Positions 53,187 through 61,856 of a stretch of DNA of 64,000 bases are shown here, one piece after another. The stretch covers positions 186,001 through 250,000 of the forward strand of contig NZ_CP091976.1 of assembly GCF_029016285.1 (NCBI RefSeq), in the 5' to 3' direction. The notes beneath the pieces are model-generated. The model did no database searches, was not told where the DNA came from, and saw only the letters and a list, made by a program, of their open reading frames with translations. Position 1 is the stretch's first letter; each line of letters starts with the position of its first letter. This DNA is from Vibrio sp. DW001. GTDB lineage: Bacteria; Pseudomonadota; Gammaproteobacteria; Enterobacterales; Vibrionaceae. Both the position numbers and the translations under genes were made by a program.

Positions 53187-54254
53187 ATGAGCAAAGTAAA
53201 CGAAATCACTCGCGAATCTTGGATTTTAGACACATTTCCAGAATGGGGCACTTGGTTAAACGAAGAAATTGAAAACACAGAAGTGCAACCAAACACGTTT
53301 TCTATGTGGTGGTTGGGCTGTACAGGTGTGTGGCTTAAAACGGAAGGTAACACAAATATTTCGATGGATTTTTGGTGTGGTGTTGGCAAAAAAACACAAA
53401 AAAATAAGTTCATGAAAAATCAACACCAGATGATGCGCATGGGGGGAGTTCGTGAGCTACAACCTAACCTTCGTACTGCTATTTTCCCACTCGACCCATT
53501 TGCAATTAAAGAGATTGATGCGGTATTAGCTTCGCACGACCATGGCGATCATATTGACGTCAACGTTGCGGCTGCGGTACTACAAAATTGTGGTGATCAC
53601 GTTAAGTTTATTGGACCAAAAGCGTGTGTTGACCTTTGGCAAAGCTGGGGAGTGCCAGAAGATCGTTGTTTAGTTGCTAAAGTTGGTGATGAAATTCAAA
53701 TCGGTGACGCGTTAATCAAGGTACTTGATTCGTTTGACCGAACAGCTTTGGTCACGTTACCTGAAGGTACATCATCTTTCGATAAAGACATTCTTGATGG
53801 AATGGATGACCGTGCAGTTAACTACTTAATTGAGACCACTGGTGGTTCTATGTACCACTCTGGTGATTCACATTATTCAAACTACTATGCTAAGCACGGT
53901 AACGATCACAAGATCGACGTTGCACTGCTTTCATATGGTGAGAACCCACGTGGTGTTACTGACAAGATGACTTCTTCCGATATTCTTCGTGCTGGTGAGT
54001 CGCTAGATTGTGAGGTTGTTATTCCTTTCCATCATGATATTTGGGCTAACTTCCAAAATGATCCAAAAGAAATAGAAGTCTTATGGAACATGAAAAAAGA
54101 TAGACTTCAATACGGCTTTGCTCCGTTCTTCTGGCAAGTAGGTGGCAAGTATACTTACCCTACAGACAAAGGCCGCATGCACTATCAACATTTCCGCGGA
54201 TTCCGTGACATCTATACCGACGAACCAGAGCTACCGTTCAAAGCATTCTTGTAA
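53187..54254 (+). CDS. ulaG: L-ascorbate-6-phosphate lactonase UlaG
   Basis: 355 residues (E. coli UlaG 354). Metallo-beta-lactamase fold with the metal motif SHDHGDHID (His117, His119, Asp121, His122) and later [29 protein letters not shown] and FHHDIWANF. Reaction: opens L-ascorbate-6-P to 3-keto-L-gulonate-6-P, the first cytoplasmic step after the PTS. Follows ulaR by 40 bp and ends with a strong terminator. Confidence 0.97.
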   Translation: MSKVNEITRESWILDTFPEWGTWLNEEIENTEVQPNTFSMWWLGCTGVWLKTEGNTNISMDFWCGVGKKTQKNKFMKNQHQMMRMGGVRELQPNLRTAIFPLDPFAIKEIDAVLASHDHGDHIDVNVAAAVLQNCGDHVKFIGPKACVDLWQSWGVPEDRCLVAKVGDEIQIGDALIKVLDSFDRTALVTLPEGTSSFDKDILDGMDDRAVNYLIETTGGSMYHSGDSHYSNYYAKHGNDHKIDVALLSYGENPRGVTDKMTSSDILRAGESLDCEVVIPFHHDIWANFQNDPKEIEVLWNMKKDRLQYGFAPFFWQVGGKYTYPTDKGRMHYQHFRGFRDIYTDEPELPFKAFL

Positions 54255-54280
54255 GATACACGTATAGCCAATCTGATAAT

Positions 54281-54307
54281 AAAGCCCTCGTTTCCGAGGG
54301 CTTTTTG
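54281..54307 (+). terminator. Rho-independent terminator after ulaG
   Basis: AAAGCCCTCG-TTTC-CGAGGGCTTT followed by TT; a strong stem 26 bp after the ulaG stop. Confidence 0.92.
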
Positions 54308-54678
54308 GATCTAACTTTCCATTCCCACATGGTTGTCGACATTAAACCGAAAATAAAATTCAACCAATTGTAGCTAGGAACGTATTCAAGAGACAAGTCG
54401 TGGCTTATGCTACAGAAGTCGTCAGCAACTCGCTTGTGACATAATATCGTTTAGAACATGCTCAAGAAATTGATCATAGTTTAGGTTAACCTTAGCCAAA
54501 GCCTTCCGCGTGTGAGACAAAATAAAAATGATAAATGACGCTATTTGGCCGGTGAATTGCGTTGAAAAGTGGAATAGTGGTGTTATTTAACCTAACGATG
54601 AAACACTCGATACCTATCAGTCGTTCTCTTAACAACAAAACTTAATTGCCATCAAATTTGATAAAAAAGGAACCGTTA
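54308..54678. other. Intergenic region before the LysR gene
   Basis: About 370 bp with no ORF above background and no repeats noticed. AAGGA just before 54679 is the LysR ribosome site. Confidence 0.35.
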
Positions 54679-55626
54679 ATGTCTATTACCAATCAGCTTT
54701 CATTATTTGTTGATGTTGTTCAGCAAGGTTCTTTTGCAAAAGCGGCCGCACTGCATGACATGGATAACTCTTCGCTTTCCAAGCAGATAAAAAAGCTAGA
54801 GATGACGTTGGGTGTTCAACTCCTCAATAGGTCAACGCGCTCGTTCTCTCTGACATCTGCGGGTGAAGAGATTCTCAAACAGACTCATGTCCTAGTTGAC
54901 ACTTTAAATAATATCCACAACATCGCCGATTCTTATCGTTCTGAGCCAAAAGGTATCATTCGGGTCGCTAGCTCTATCTCTTTTGGACAAGAATATTTAC
55001 AGCCAGCAATCACCAAATTCATGCTCAAGTACCCCGAAGTGAAAGTGACGCTTGAACTAGAAGATAAAAAAACGGATATTATCTCAAATCAGTTTGACCT
55101 AGCATTTAGAGTTGGAAAACTAGCCAACTCTAACCTTATTGCAAAAAAAATTGCCAGCACCAATTTCGCATTGATCGCATCTACTTCTTTTTTAAAAAAA
55201 TATGGTCATCCGAAAACCCCCGAAGACTTAATCGCCTTACCTGCCGTTGTTTATAGTAACGGGGAGACAACACTAGACTTGATTCAAATGAGCGATTCGC
55301 CGCACGGCAACCAATTAAAGAATTATAAAATGAAGGGCAATTATAAGGTTAGTGACGTCCGAGTTTTGATGAGCGCCGTTAAAGATGGACTAGGCTATTC
55401 TATGATTGATCTATTTAACTTAGACCGTCCACTGTCCGAATCCGACCTAGTGCCACTACTTACTGACCATACAATATCTACAATGGACACGGGTATCTAC
55501 GCGGTTTACCCCCATCGAAAACAGACGATGCTTGTAACTGAGTTCATTCAATCGGTTCAAGATCACATTGGCACTCCTCCCTTCTGGGAAGCCTACATTT
55601 CTAACTATAAAAATCTCTATAAATAA
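54679..55626 (+). CDS. LysR-family transcriptional regulator
   Basis: 315 residues from ATG 54679 (MSITNQLSLFVDVVQQGSFA), with AAGGA seven bases upstream; a TTG 11 codons upstream is less likely. Winged HTH (FAKAAALHDMDNSSLSKQIKKLEMTLGVQLLNRSTRSFSLT, about 20-60), then the two-lobed effector domain (GIIRVASSISFGQEYLQPAI, DLAFRVGKL). The sequence belongs to the DmlR/YafC-like branch. Same strand and directly upstream of the 159-residue gene and TTT transporter, so a role in their control is the natural guess; LysR proteins more often sit divergently. Confidence 0.9.
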   Translation: MSITNQLSLFVDVVQQGSFAKAAALHDMDNSSLSKQIKKLEMTLGVQLLNRSTRSFSLTSAGEEILKQTHVLVDTLNNIHNIADSYRSEPKGIIRVASSISFGQEYLQPAITKFMLKYPEVKVTLELEDKKTDIISNQFDLAFRVGKLANSNLIAKKIASTNFALIASTSFLKKYGHPKTPEDLIALPAVVYSNGETTLDLIQMSDSPHGNQLKNYKMKGNYKVSDVRVLMSAVKDGLGYSMIDLFNLDRPLSESDLVPLLTDHTISTMDTGIYAVYPHRKQTMLVTEFIQSVQDHIGTPPFWEAYISNYKNLYK

Positions 55627-55719
55627 AGCTCACTTTCTGGTTTAAGGGGCACGCAGCCCCATTAAGTCATGCCCTCCTGAATACCAATAATATTTCTTAA
55701 TACAATATGTAGAGTGCTG

Positions 55720-55752
55720 TTATCAAAAATTGTCAATAAGCAATTTTGATAA
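55720..55752 (+). other. Strong hairpin upstream of the TTT transporter operon
   Basis: TTATCAAAAATTG-TCAATAAG-CAATTTTGATAA: 12 paired bases with one bulged A. No T-run follows. It is 170 bp before the first gene, so it may lie in the leader or mark an operator. Confidence 0.45.
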
Positions 55753-55828
55753 GGTGTGCGCGAAATGTATTTAAACGTCGATAGATCCGTTAATAACATG
55801 ACTTCCATCAAGGTTCTGAAGAACGTAT

Positions 55829-55844
55829 GTGATCAGGTTATCAC
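55829..55844 (+). promoter_or_regulatory. Inverted repeat GTGAT-CAGGTT-ATCAC
   Basis: A 5-bp-arm repeat with a 6-bp centre, about 80 bp before the 159-residue gene. Spacing does not fit CRP; it is compatible with a LysR-type box. Candidate only. Confidence 0.3.
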
Positions 55845-55923
55845 TCAGAGATATTCCTCTTTGATGGGCATATAATAATACAATATACTTTTTTCATCAT
55901 TTGAAGACACATGGATTTGAGGT

Positions 55924-56403
55924 ATGAAAAGTCATATAGAAATCGCAAAAGATGCTATTTCAGTTGTTACCCCATCTATCGAAAAACTTTTCGAGCGAAC
56001 CAATCGTCAAGAGCTTCACATCGTCATTATGGATCCAAGACTAAAACCGTGGGATACCACGTTTAAAGAAGCCATTCTTCATCAGGCATCATTGGGCCAG
56101 CCTGAGTCATGGACTATTCCATTTGATAAGCTTGCTCGTAAAAAAGCAAAACAAGCATGGTGTAACAATAACGCTAACATCCAGACTCAACTAATACACC
56201 CCTCTTCACTCCAAGAAGACGACATCCTCTATTTCGGTTCTTTTGTATATGGAGATATCGTTGTTGGTTGTAGCGGAGTGCAACAATGGTATGACATGCT
56301 CATCAGCGGCTGGATAGCTGTTGCGTTCGAACAACTCGCAATGCATGAGTATCAAACATCAAAAATAGACAACCCTACCCAAACCTACAGAAACTACGAA
56401 TAA
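55924..56403 (+). CDS. Uncharacterised protein upstream of TctC, possible distant GlcG/HbpS-like fold
   Basis: 159 residues, no signal peptide. It begins KSHIEIAKDAISVVTPSIEKL, has LHIVIMDPRLKPWDTTFKEAILHQASLG, then DIVVGCSGVQQWYDMLISGWIAVAFEQLA. The order helix, strand with D-P, helix, then a late G-CSGV-hairpin-helix loosely recalls the GlcG/HbpS (DUF336) fold often found with tripartite transporters, but the match is weak and this is inference. It starts 10 bp before tctC, in the same operon, so it likely shares the transporter's substrate. Confidence 0.55.
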   Translation: MKSHIEIAKDAISVVTPSIEKLFERTNRQELHIVIMDPRLKPWDTTFKEAILHQASLGQPESWTIPFDKLARKKAKQAWCNNNANIQTQLIHPSSLQEDDILYFGSFVYGDIVVGCSGVQQWYDMLISGWIAVAFEQLAMHEYQTSKIDNPTQTYRNYE

Positions 56404-56413
56404 AGGTATAAAT

Positions 56414-57340
56414 ATGAGCAAGTTATTAAAATCCTTGATGATCGCCGCGGGTATTCTAGCATCAGCATCTACATTCGCTGCTGATTATCCAAGTAAAAAC
56501 ATCCGACTTATCGTTCCTTTTGGTGCTGGTGGCGGTACAGATGCAGTGGGTCGTACTATCGCAAACAGTGCGAAAAATATTTTAGGTCAAAACTTTGCTG
56601 TAATGAACCGTACAGGTGGAGCTGGTGCAGTTGGAATGAGCTTTGGCGCTCAACAAAAACCGGATGGTTACACACTGACCGTCGTCACCCGTGAAATAGC
56701 ATCTCTTCCTCAAATGGGATTAATGCGCCACTCTGCAGAAGACTTTAAACTGATTCGTTTAGTTAACTTAGATCCAGCGGTAGTTCTTGTTCCTATTGAT
56801 AGCCCTTACAATACAATCAATGATTTAATAGCAGAGGCGAAAAAGGCCCCTGGGAAAGTTAAATTTGCCTCTACAGCAAAACCTAACTTCTATTTGATGG
56901 CACTAGAAAAACATGAAGGTATCAAGCTTAATGCGATCCCTTACAATGGTTCTTCTGAGGCGATTCCAGCCGTACTCGGCGGCCACACTGACGTAACAAT
57001 GGTGACACCTGGTGAAGCTATTTCTCAACTTCGTTCAGGACAGTTGAAAGCGTTGGGTGTAATGTCTAATGACAGGATTTCTTACATTCCTGACGTGCCG
57101 ACGCTTAAGGAACAAGGCGTTGATGTAACAACAGGAACATGGCGTGGTATCGGTGCACCTAAAGATACGCCAGATGAAGTTATCGAAATTCTTGGTAAAG
57201 CGTTTGACGAAGCAATGGCATCAGCTGAATTCAAGGACTTTATGGAAAAAGGCGCAATGACTATCCATAATATGAATGCGGAAGAATTTACTCAATTTGT
57301 TAAAGATGACACAAAAGCGCTTGGTTCACTGATTAAATAA
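56414..57340 (+). CDS. Tripartite tricarboxylate transporter, substrate-binding protein (TctC-like)
   Basis: 308 residues with a Sec signal peptide (SLMIAAGILASASTFA, cleavage near residue 22). The mature protein has the TctC/Bug fold pattern: YPSKNIRLIVPFGAGGGTDAVGRTIA, GAGAVGMSFGAQQKPDGYT, ISYIPDVPTLKEQGVDV, WRGIGAPKDTPDEVI. Binds a carboxylate-bearing solute in the periplasm and delivers it to TctAB. The position next to alginate lyases suggests an uronate or other sugar acid, but this family takes many carboxylates. Confidence 0.93.
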   Translation: MSKLLKSLMIAAGILASASTFAADYPSKNIRLIVPFGAGGGTDAVGRTIANSAKNILGQNFAVMNRTGGAGAVGMSFGAQQKPDGYTLTVVTREIASLPQMGLMRHSAEDFKLIRLVNLDPAVVLVPIDSPYNTINDLIAEAKKAPGKVKFASTAKPNFYLMALEKHEGIKLNAIPYNGSSEAIPAVLGGHTDVTMVTPGEAISQLRSGQLKALGVMSNDRISYIPDVPTLKEQGVDVTTGTWRGIGAPKDTPDEVIEILGKAFDEAMASAEFKDFMEKGAMTIHNMNAEEFTQFVKDDTKALGSLIK

Positions 57341-57396
57341 CTTTCTATTTTGGGGCTAACCATTAGCCCCTTTTCTTTTGCGATATTATTTTAAGG

Positions 57397-57861
57397 ATGG
57401 ATTCTATGCTAGATAGAAACGTCATTTTCCCGTCCATAGTTATTCTTTTAAGTGCAATCGCATTTTTCTTTATTGGCCAGTTTGACGAACCCATGTATCA
57501 GGAAGCAAGCGTAGACGCTAAATTCTTCCCACGAGTGATCGTTATCGGTCAAATAATTCTTTGTCTCGCTTTGATATTCCAGCACAAAGCGAAATCTAGG
57601 TTAAACGAACCCCAAGATACAACCTCGATTTTTTCAAAACTCTCTATTTTCGGACTTGGGTATTTAATTGGATACGCGGTAATTATGAGCTTCGTTGGTT
57701 ATTTAATTGCCAGTCTACTTGCTTTTATTAGCTACCTTATTTATTTCAAAGTAAAAAAACCACTCTACTATTTTGTCGCTGTTGGTTTTGTACTTGGTAT
57801 TTATTATCTTTTCGGCACTGTGTTTCTCATTGTTTTACCCGAAGGGTCTTTGTTCTACTAG
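57397..57861 (+). CDS. Tripartite tricarboxylate transporter, small membrane subunit (TctB-like)
   Basis: 154 residues with about four hydrophobic segments (VIFPSIVILLSAIAFFFIGQF, FFPRVIVIGQIILCLALIF, FGLGYLIGYAVIMSFVGYLIASLLAFIS, LYYFVAVGFVLGIYYLFG), the size and layout of TctB. A second ATG three codons in is also possible. It lies between tctC and tctA with gaps of 56 and 9 bp. Confidence 0.9.
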   Translation: MDSMLDRNVIFPSIVILLSAIAFFFIGQFDEPMYQEASVDAKFFPRVIVIGQIILCLALIFQHKAKSRLNEPQDTTSIFSKLSIFGLGYLIGYAVIMSFVGYLIASLLAFISYLIYFKVKKPLYYFVAVGFVLGIYYLFGTVFLIVLPEGSLFY

Positions 57862-57870
57862 GAGTTTCTC

Positions 57871-59355
57871 ATGATTGAGCATTTATTAAATGGGCTGCTC
57901 ACTGCGTTCAGTCCTGGTGTTCTACCCGTTCTCATTTTTGGTGTATTGGGTGGCGTAATTTTAGGCGCTTTGCCTGGTTTAACTGCAACAATGGGTGTGG
58001 CTATTTTATTACCGTTTACCTTTGGTATGGAACCAACAGCTGCTCTTGTCATGCTTATTGGTGTGTATATCGGTGGTATCTATGGTGGTTCTATTGCTGC
58101 AATACTGTTAAAAACACCAGGAACTCCGGCTTCCGCCGCTACAGTATTAGATGGTCATACATTAGCCGTGAGGGGTGAAGCCGCCAGAGCACTTAGTATC
58201 TCAGCGGTTGCTTCATTTGTTGGTGGGCTGCTAAGTACTATTGTGCTTATTGCTATCGCTCCAATGCTCGCTAAATTTGCTCTAAAATTTAACGCTCCTG
58301 AATATTTTGCACTCGCACTTTTTGGCTTAACCATCATTGCTAGTGTATCGGGTCAAAACATTCTTAAAGGGTTACTGGCGGGGTCTATTGGTCTACTTAT
58401 TTCAACCGTTGGCCTTGACCCTATCAGTAGCGTTCCTCGTTTTACTTTTGATGTTATGGATCTCTATAGTGGCATTAACGTGATTCCAGTGTTGATTGGC
58501 TTATTTGCTATTTCTGAAGCACTCAATCAATTAGAAAAATTACTCAGTGAATCACAAGTTAAACCACCTAAATTTAGTCACAAATTACTTAGCAAACAAG
58601 ATCTAAAAGATATGATGCCGACAGCAATCAAAAGTGGCCTTATTGGAACAACCATTGGTTCCGTTCCCGGGGCTGGTGCCGATATTTCGGCATTTGTTTG
58701 TTATAACGAAGCAAAACGGTCGTCTAAAAACCCTGCAGAATTCGGTAAAGGCTCGGTGCGCGGTTTAACCGCTGCAGAAGCAGGAAACAACGGAGTCACA
58801 GGGGGATCTTTAGTTCCGCTACTTACATTAGGGGTTCCCGGAGATGCGGTCGCTGCTGTATTGTTAGGCGCTCTCATCGTTCAAGGTCTAACACCTGGAC
58901 CACTGTTATTTAGCCAAAACCCAGAGATTGTATATGGCATCTTTAGTTCAATGCTCGTCGCTAACATTGTGATGCTTTTAGTCGGTCTACTTGGTATTAG
59001 ATTCTTCTGCCGTATTATAGAAGTGCCTAAAATGTTAATGATCCCTATCATTATTTTCTTGTCTATTATTGGTGCTTACGCAATAAATAATTCAATGTTT
59101 GATATAGGTATCGCTATTAGTTTTGGCTTGCTAGGTTTTGTATTAGGAAAATTAGACATACCATCTTCACCTATTTTGCTGGCTATTATCCTTGGCCCAA
59201 TGGCAGAAACCAACCTCAGAAAGGCACTACTCATGTATGAAGGTAGTTGGTCATTCTTATACGAAAGACCCATTGCGCTTGCTTTCATACTGCTCGCTAT
59301 ATTCTCTGTTTATTCAACAATGCGATTAAAGAAGAAACAAGCAGCAGTCACTTAA
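57871..59355 (+). CDS. Tripartite tricarboxylate transporter, large membrane subunit (TctA-like)
   Basis: 494 residues, about 11-12 membrane segments. TctA hallmarks: GVLPVLIFGVLGGVILGALPGLTATMGVAILLPFT at the start, GGIYGGSIAAILLKTPGTPASAATVLDG (about 70-97), TIGSVPGAGADISAFVCYNEAKR (about 266-288), and VPGDAVAAVLLGALIVQG. Forms the secondary-transport channel with TctB. Followed by a terminator. Confidence 0.95.
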   Translation: MIEHLLNGLLTAFSPGVLPVLIFGVLGGVILGALPGLTATMGVAILLPFTFGMEPTAALVMLIGVYIGGIYGGSIAAILLKTPGTPASAATVLDGHTLAVRGEAARALSISAVASFVGGLLSTIVLIAIAPMLAKFALKFNAPEYFALALFGLTIIASVSGQNILKGLLAGSIGLLISTVGLDPISSVPRFTFDVMDLYSGINVIPVLIGLFAISEALNQLEKLLSESQVKPPKFSHKLLSKQDLKDMMPTAIKSGLIGTTIGSVPGAGADISAFVCYNEAKRSSKNPAEFGKGSVRGLTAAEAGNNGVTGGSLVPLLTLGVPGDAVAAVLLGALIVQGLTPGPLLFSQNPEIVYGIFSSMLVANIVMLLVGLLGIRFFCRIIEVPKMLMIPIIIFLSIIGAYAINNSMFDIGIAISFGLLGFVLGKLDIPSSPILLAIILGPMAETNLRKALLMYEGSWSFLYERPIALAFILLAIFSVYSTMRLKKKQAAVT

Positions 59356-59372
59356 TTGCCAGACATGAAAAT

Positions 59373-59413
59373 AAAAACAACCTATGCGATACATTCGGAT
59401 AGGTTGTTTTTAT
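59373..59413 (+). terminator. Rho-independent terminator after the TTT operon
   Basis: AAAAACAACCTAT...ATAGGTTGTTTTT: long stem with one inner mismatch and T-run. Confidence 0.88.
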
Positions 59414-59655
59414 TAATAAGAAAATATCAAACCATCCTTGTATTGCTCGCCACATTAATAGTCATTCCATACTTTGACAAATGTACTCTCTCCTCTTTGC
59501 AAAGACGAGAATAGTTAAGCTATCTCGTTGTATTATCGACAAATAGCTGTCGGTTAGTAAATGTGTCCACATTCATATTGCTCTCAAACTGGCTGAGCTT
59601 TACTTAGATTTCTTATCAAGAATCTCTCATTTGATATGAGATCAAAATTTTGGGC

Positions 59656-59688
59656 GAAAAAAAGCCGAGCAATGATGTGCTCGGCTTG
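59656..59688 (-). terminator. Rho-independent terminator after the PL17 operon
   Basis: On the minus strand AAGCCGAGC-ACATCATT-GCTCGGCTT is followed by TTTTTT, about 18 bp beyond the lyase stop. Confidence 0.9.
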
Positions 59689-59705
59689 GAATGTTTAAAG
59701 ACAGG

Positions 59706-61856
59706 CTATACTAGTGCGAATGGACCTTGCCATTCGAAAACCTCACCACCAAACGAAATACTCTGTTTCGTTGCGTGATGTTCTTCGGCTAGGTTAGATA
59801 TTGCATAGCGATAACTTTTTCCAGTGATGGTTTTAATATTCACTACTGTAGCCTTATCGTTATGTCCTAGCACTTCAACCGATACCACCAAACCTCGAGC
59901 TCCGAGCGAGGCTTCGATTGACTCATTAAAATAACCATGTGTTTCGAGTACAGAGGCAAACACATGGTTTTGACCACTCTGACGTTGAATCAGAGCGGGT
60001 TCGCTACGTAAGTTAAAATCATGATCTTTTGCGCCAGTACGAGCAAAAATGAGTTCCGCATTATCGCAACCAGAAGTAACCAATGAATAGTAGCTGTCAC
60101 CTTGTAACCATGTGATTAGCGAACCTGCATCAACACGGCCTTTGCCCACATTCCACAAGTGTTCGTAACCATTATCTTTACCCAAAGGACGTAACTTAGA
60201 CGCAACCTCGTATTCAAAATCGGTACGAATTATTTGACCATTGTAGTGGACTGGTAAGTCATATTGATGCTCTCTGTCTGCTACTATTCTATAAACATCA
60301 ATGACCAATGGTTTTTCAAACTCAGGTAATTCGACCAACAAAATACTGCGTTGCATATCAATGCCGTCGTAATACTCCGATATCGTTCCGCTCATCCCTT
60401 GAAGAGACTCGTCTTCAGTCACAAAGAAATGCTTTTGACCAAAACGTGATTCAGCCGTAGCCGTATCAAAATTGTTCTGTGTTTTTTGATCGACTGTAAC
60501 CGTATTGTGCGCGACGGTTTGCTTACAATATGATTTGTTTTCTGGGATATAACGCCCACCAAATTTTGGTTCTACATTTACCCAGCGGCCAAAACCATAG
60601 TCATTCAGTACCTCTTGACCACGATTAAACACGCTTAAATGCAAGCCGTCGTAATGCCCATGATCGAGTGCTGAGTGATATTGATGATCACTCCCGTGTT
60701 GACCAAACCATAATAACGCCATGGTATCGTCATCTCTCTTATCGCGGTGGCGAAGAATGGTCACTCCACCTTTATCACCTTCTGGTCCATCAGTAAGAAA
60801 CAAGCTTCCCCAACTGAATGGTTCGATATCTGTTGCTTCTGCTACTGAATTAGACAGGTTTTGACCACATGCATGAACCCAAACATCTTGTTGATGGTTG
60901 GCCATACTTTGTAGCGTATCGCTTTGTTCATAGCGTTGAAAACAGACGCTTGTTGCGATAATAACGCCTTCATCATTGATACTAATTGTTTTAGATGAAT
61001 CATTTAACGCTGGCAATGTGCCGTCTGGAAACGCTGTCGCCATCACTGAATAAGTCGTTGTTTTAATAACTGAATCATTATAATGGTAGATATCCAAGTC
61101 TGGTTGACGACGTTCAATCGCTTCCGCAAACAAGAATATTGGACGTAAGGAAAAACGGTGATAATACGGCCCTTCCATGTAGTAACCATCTGGTGAGAAT
61201 AACTGGTCTAATTGCGCGAGAAAACCACCACTCTCTCTGTCCATTTTTAAGCCATATAGCGCTTTGTCTACCGCCGATTGATCGTTTATCGCATAACCAC
61301 AAATACCGACCGCGGCCACTGCCCATAAGCCATGATTATGGACGATGTCAAAATCATGTGCATAGGTGACAACAAACATATCAATCATCTGTTTAAAGAG
61401 ATCATCTTCTAACTGACGTTTCGTTTCTTCCGCTAACGTGTGAAATACACAGCTATATGCACAAGATGCATATAGCATCCACATATTTTCATTCAGAGTT
61501 TGGTGGAACAAACGACCCGGTGGATTACTATCTCGACTTACATTGCTTTTTAATGTTGGATATACCGTCGCGTAAGCCGTGAGCATTTCAACAATGTAGT
61601 CACGGTATTTGTCATCCTGAGTGATGAGGAAAAGACGACCGGCTAAATCCATATGAATATAGTTTTGCTTATGGCGATTATGTTCGTAACCACCTGCTTC
61701 ACCGTGCCCTGGCACCTCTATTCCTACTTCATTAACATAAGACTCAACGAGTGCAATATCGCGATCAAGTGCTTTACCTAATAACGTGTCCTTGCCTAGA
61801 TCTTTACTTAATTCAGCCGCCTCTTCGAAGCTTAACAGTAAGGGTTGATAGCTCAT
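59706..61856 (-). CDS. PL17 oligoalginate lyase, second of a coupled pair
   Basis: 716 residues, no signal peptide, so probably cytoplasmic. N-terminal alpha-toroid with RDSNPPGRLFHQTLNENMWM, the catalytic-type HDFDIVHNHGLW (Asn174, His175) and GYYMEGPYYHRF (Tyr225-Tyr232); the C-terminal half is the heparinase II/III-like beta domain with SALDHGHYDGLHLSVFNRGQE and SYCKQTVAHNTVTVDQ. Family reaction: exo-type beta-elimination of alginate oligomers to unsaturated monomers (DEH). Its start overlaps the stop of the preceding lyase (TAATG). Roughly half identical to that neighbour by eye, so possibly different preference for M or G residues. Confidence 0.92.
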   Translation of the reverse strand: MSYQPLLLSFEEAAELSKDLGKDTLLGKALDRDIALVESYVNEVGIEVPGHGEAGGYEHNRHKQNYIHMDLAGRLFLITQDDKYRDYIVEMLTAYATVYPTLKSNVSRDSNPPGRLFHQTLNENMWMLYASCAYSCVFHTLAEETKRQLEDDLFKQMIDMFVVTYAHDFDIVHNHGLWAVAAVGICGYAINDQSAVDKALYGLKMDRESGGFLAQLDQLFSPDGYYMEGPYYHRFSLRPIFLFAEAIERRQPDLDIYHYNDSVIKTTTYSVMATAFPDGTLPALNDSSKTISINDEGVIIATSVCFQRYEQSDTLQSMANHQQDVWVHACGQNLSNSVAEATDIEPFSWGSLFLTDGPEGDKGGVTILRHRDKRDDDTMALLWFGQHGSDHQYHSALDHGHYDGLHLSVFNRGQEVLNDYGFGRWVNVEPKFGGRYIPENKSYCKQTVAHNTVTVDQKTQNNFDTATAESRFGQKHFFVTEDESLQGMSGTISEYYDGIDMQRSILLVELPEFEKPLVIDVYRIVADREHQYDLPVHYNGQIIRTDFEYEVASKLRPLGKDNGYEHLWNVGKGRVDAGSLITWLQGDSYYSLVTSGCDNAELIFARTGAKDHDFNLRSEPALIQRQSGQNHVFASVLETHGYFNESIEASLGARGLVVSVEVLGHNDKATVVNIKTITGKSYRYAISNLAEEHHATKQSISFGGEVFEWQGPFALV

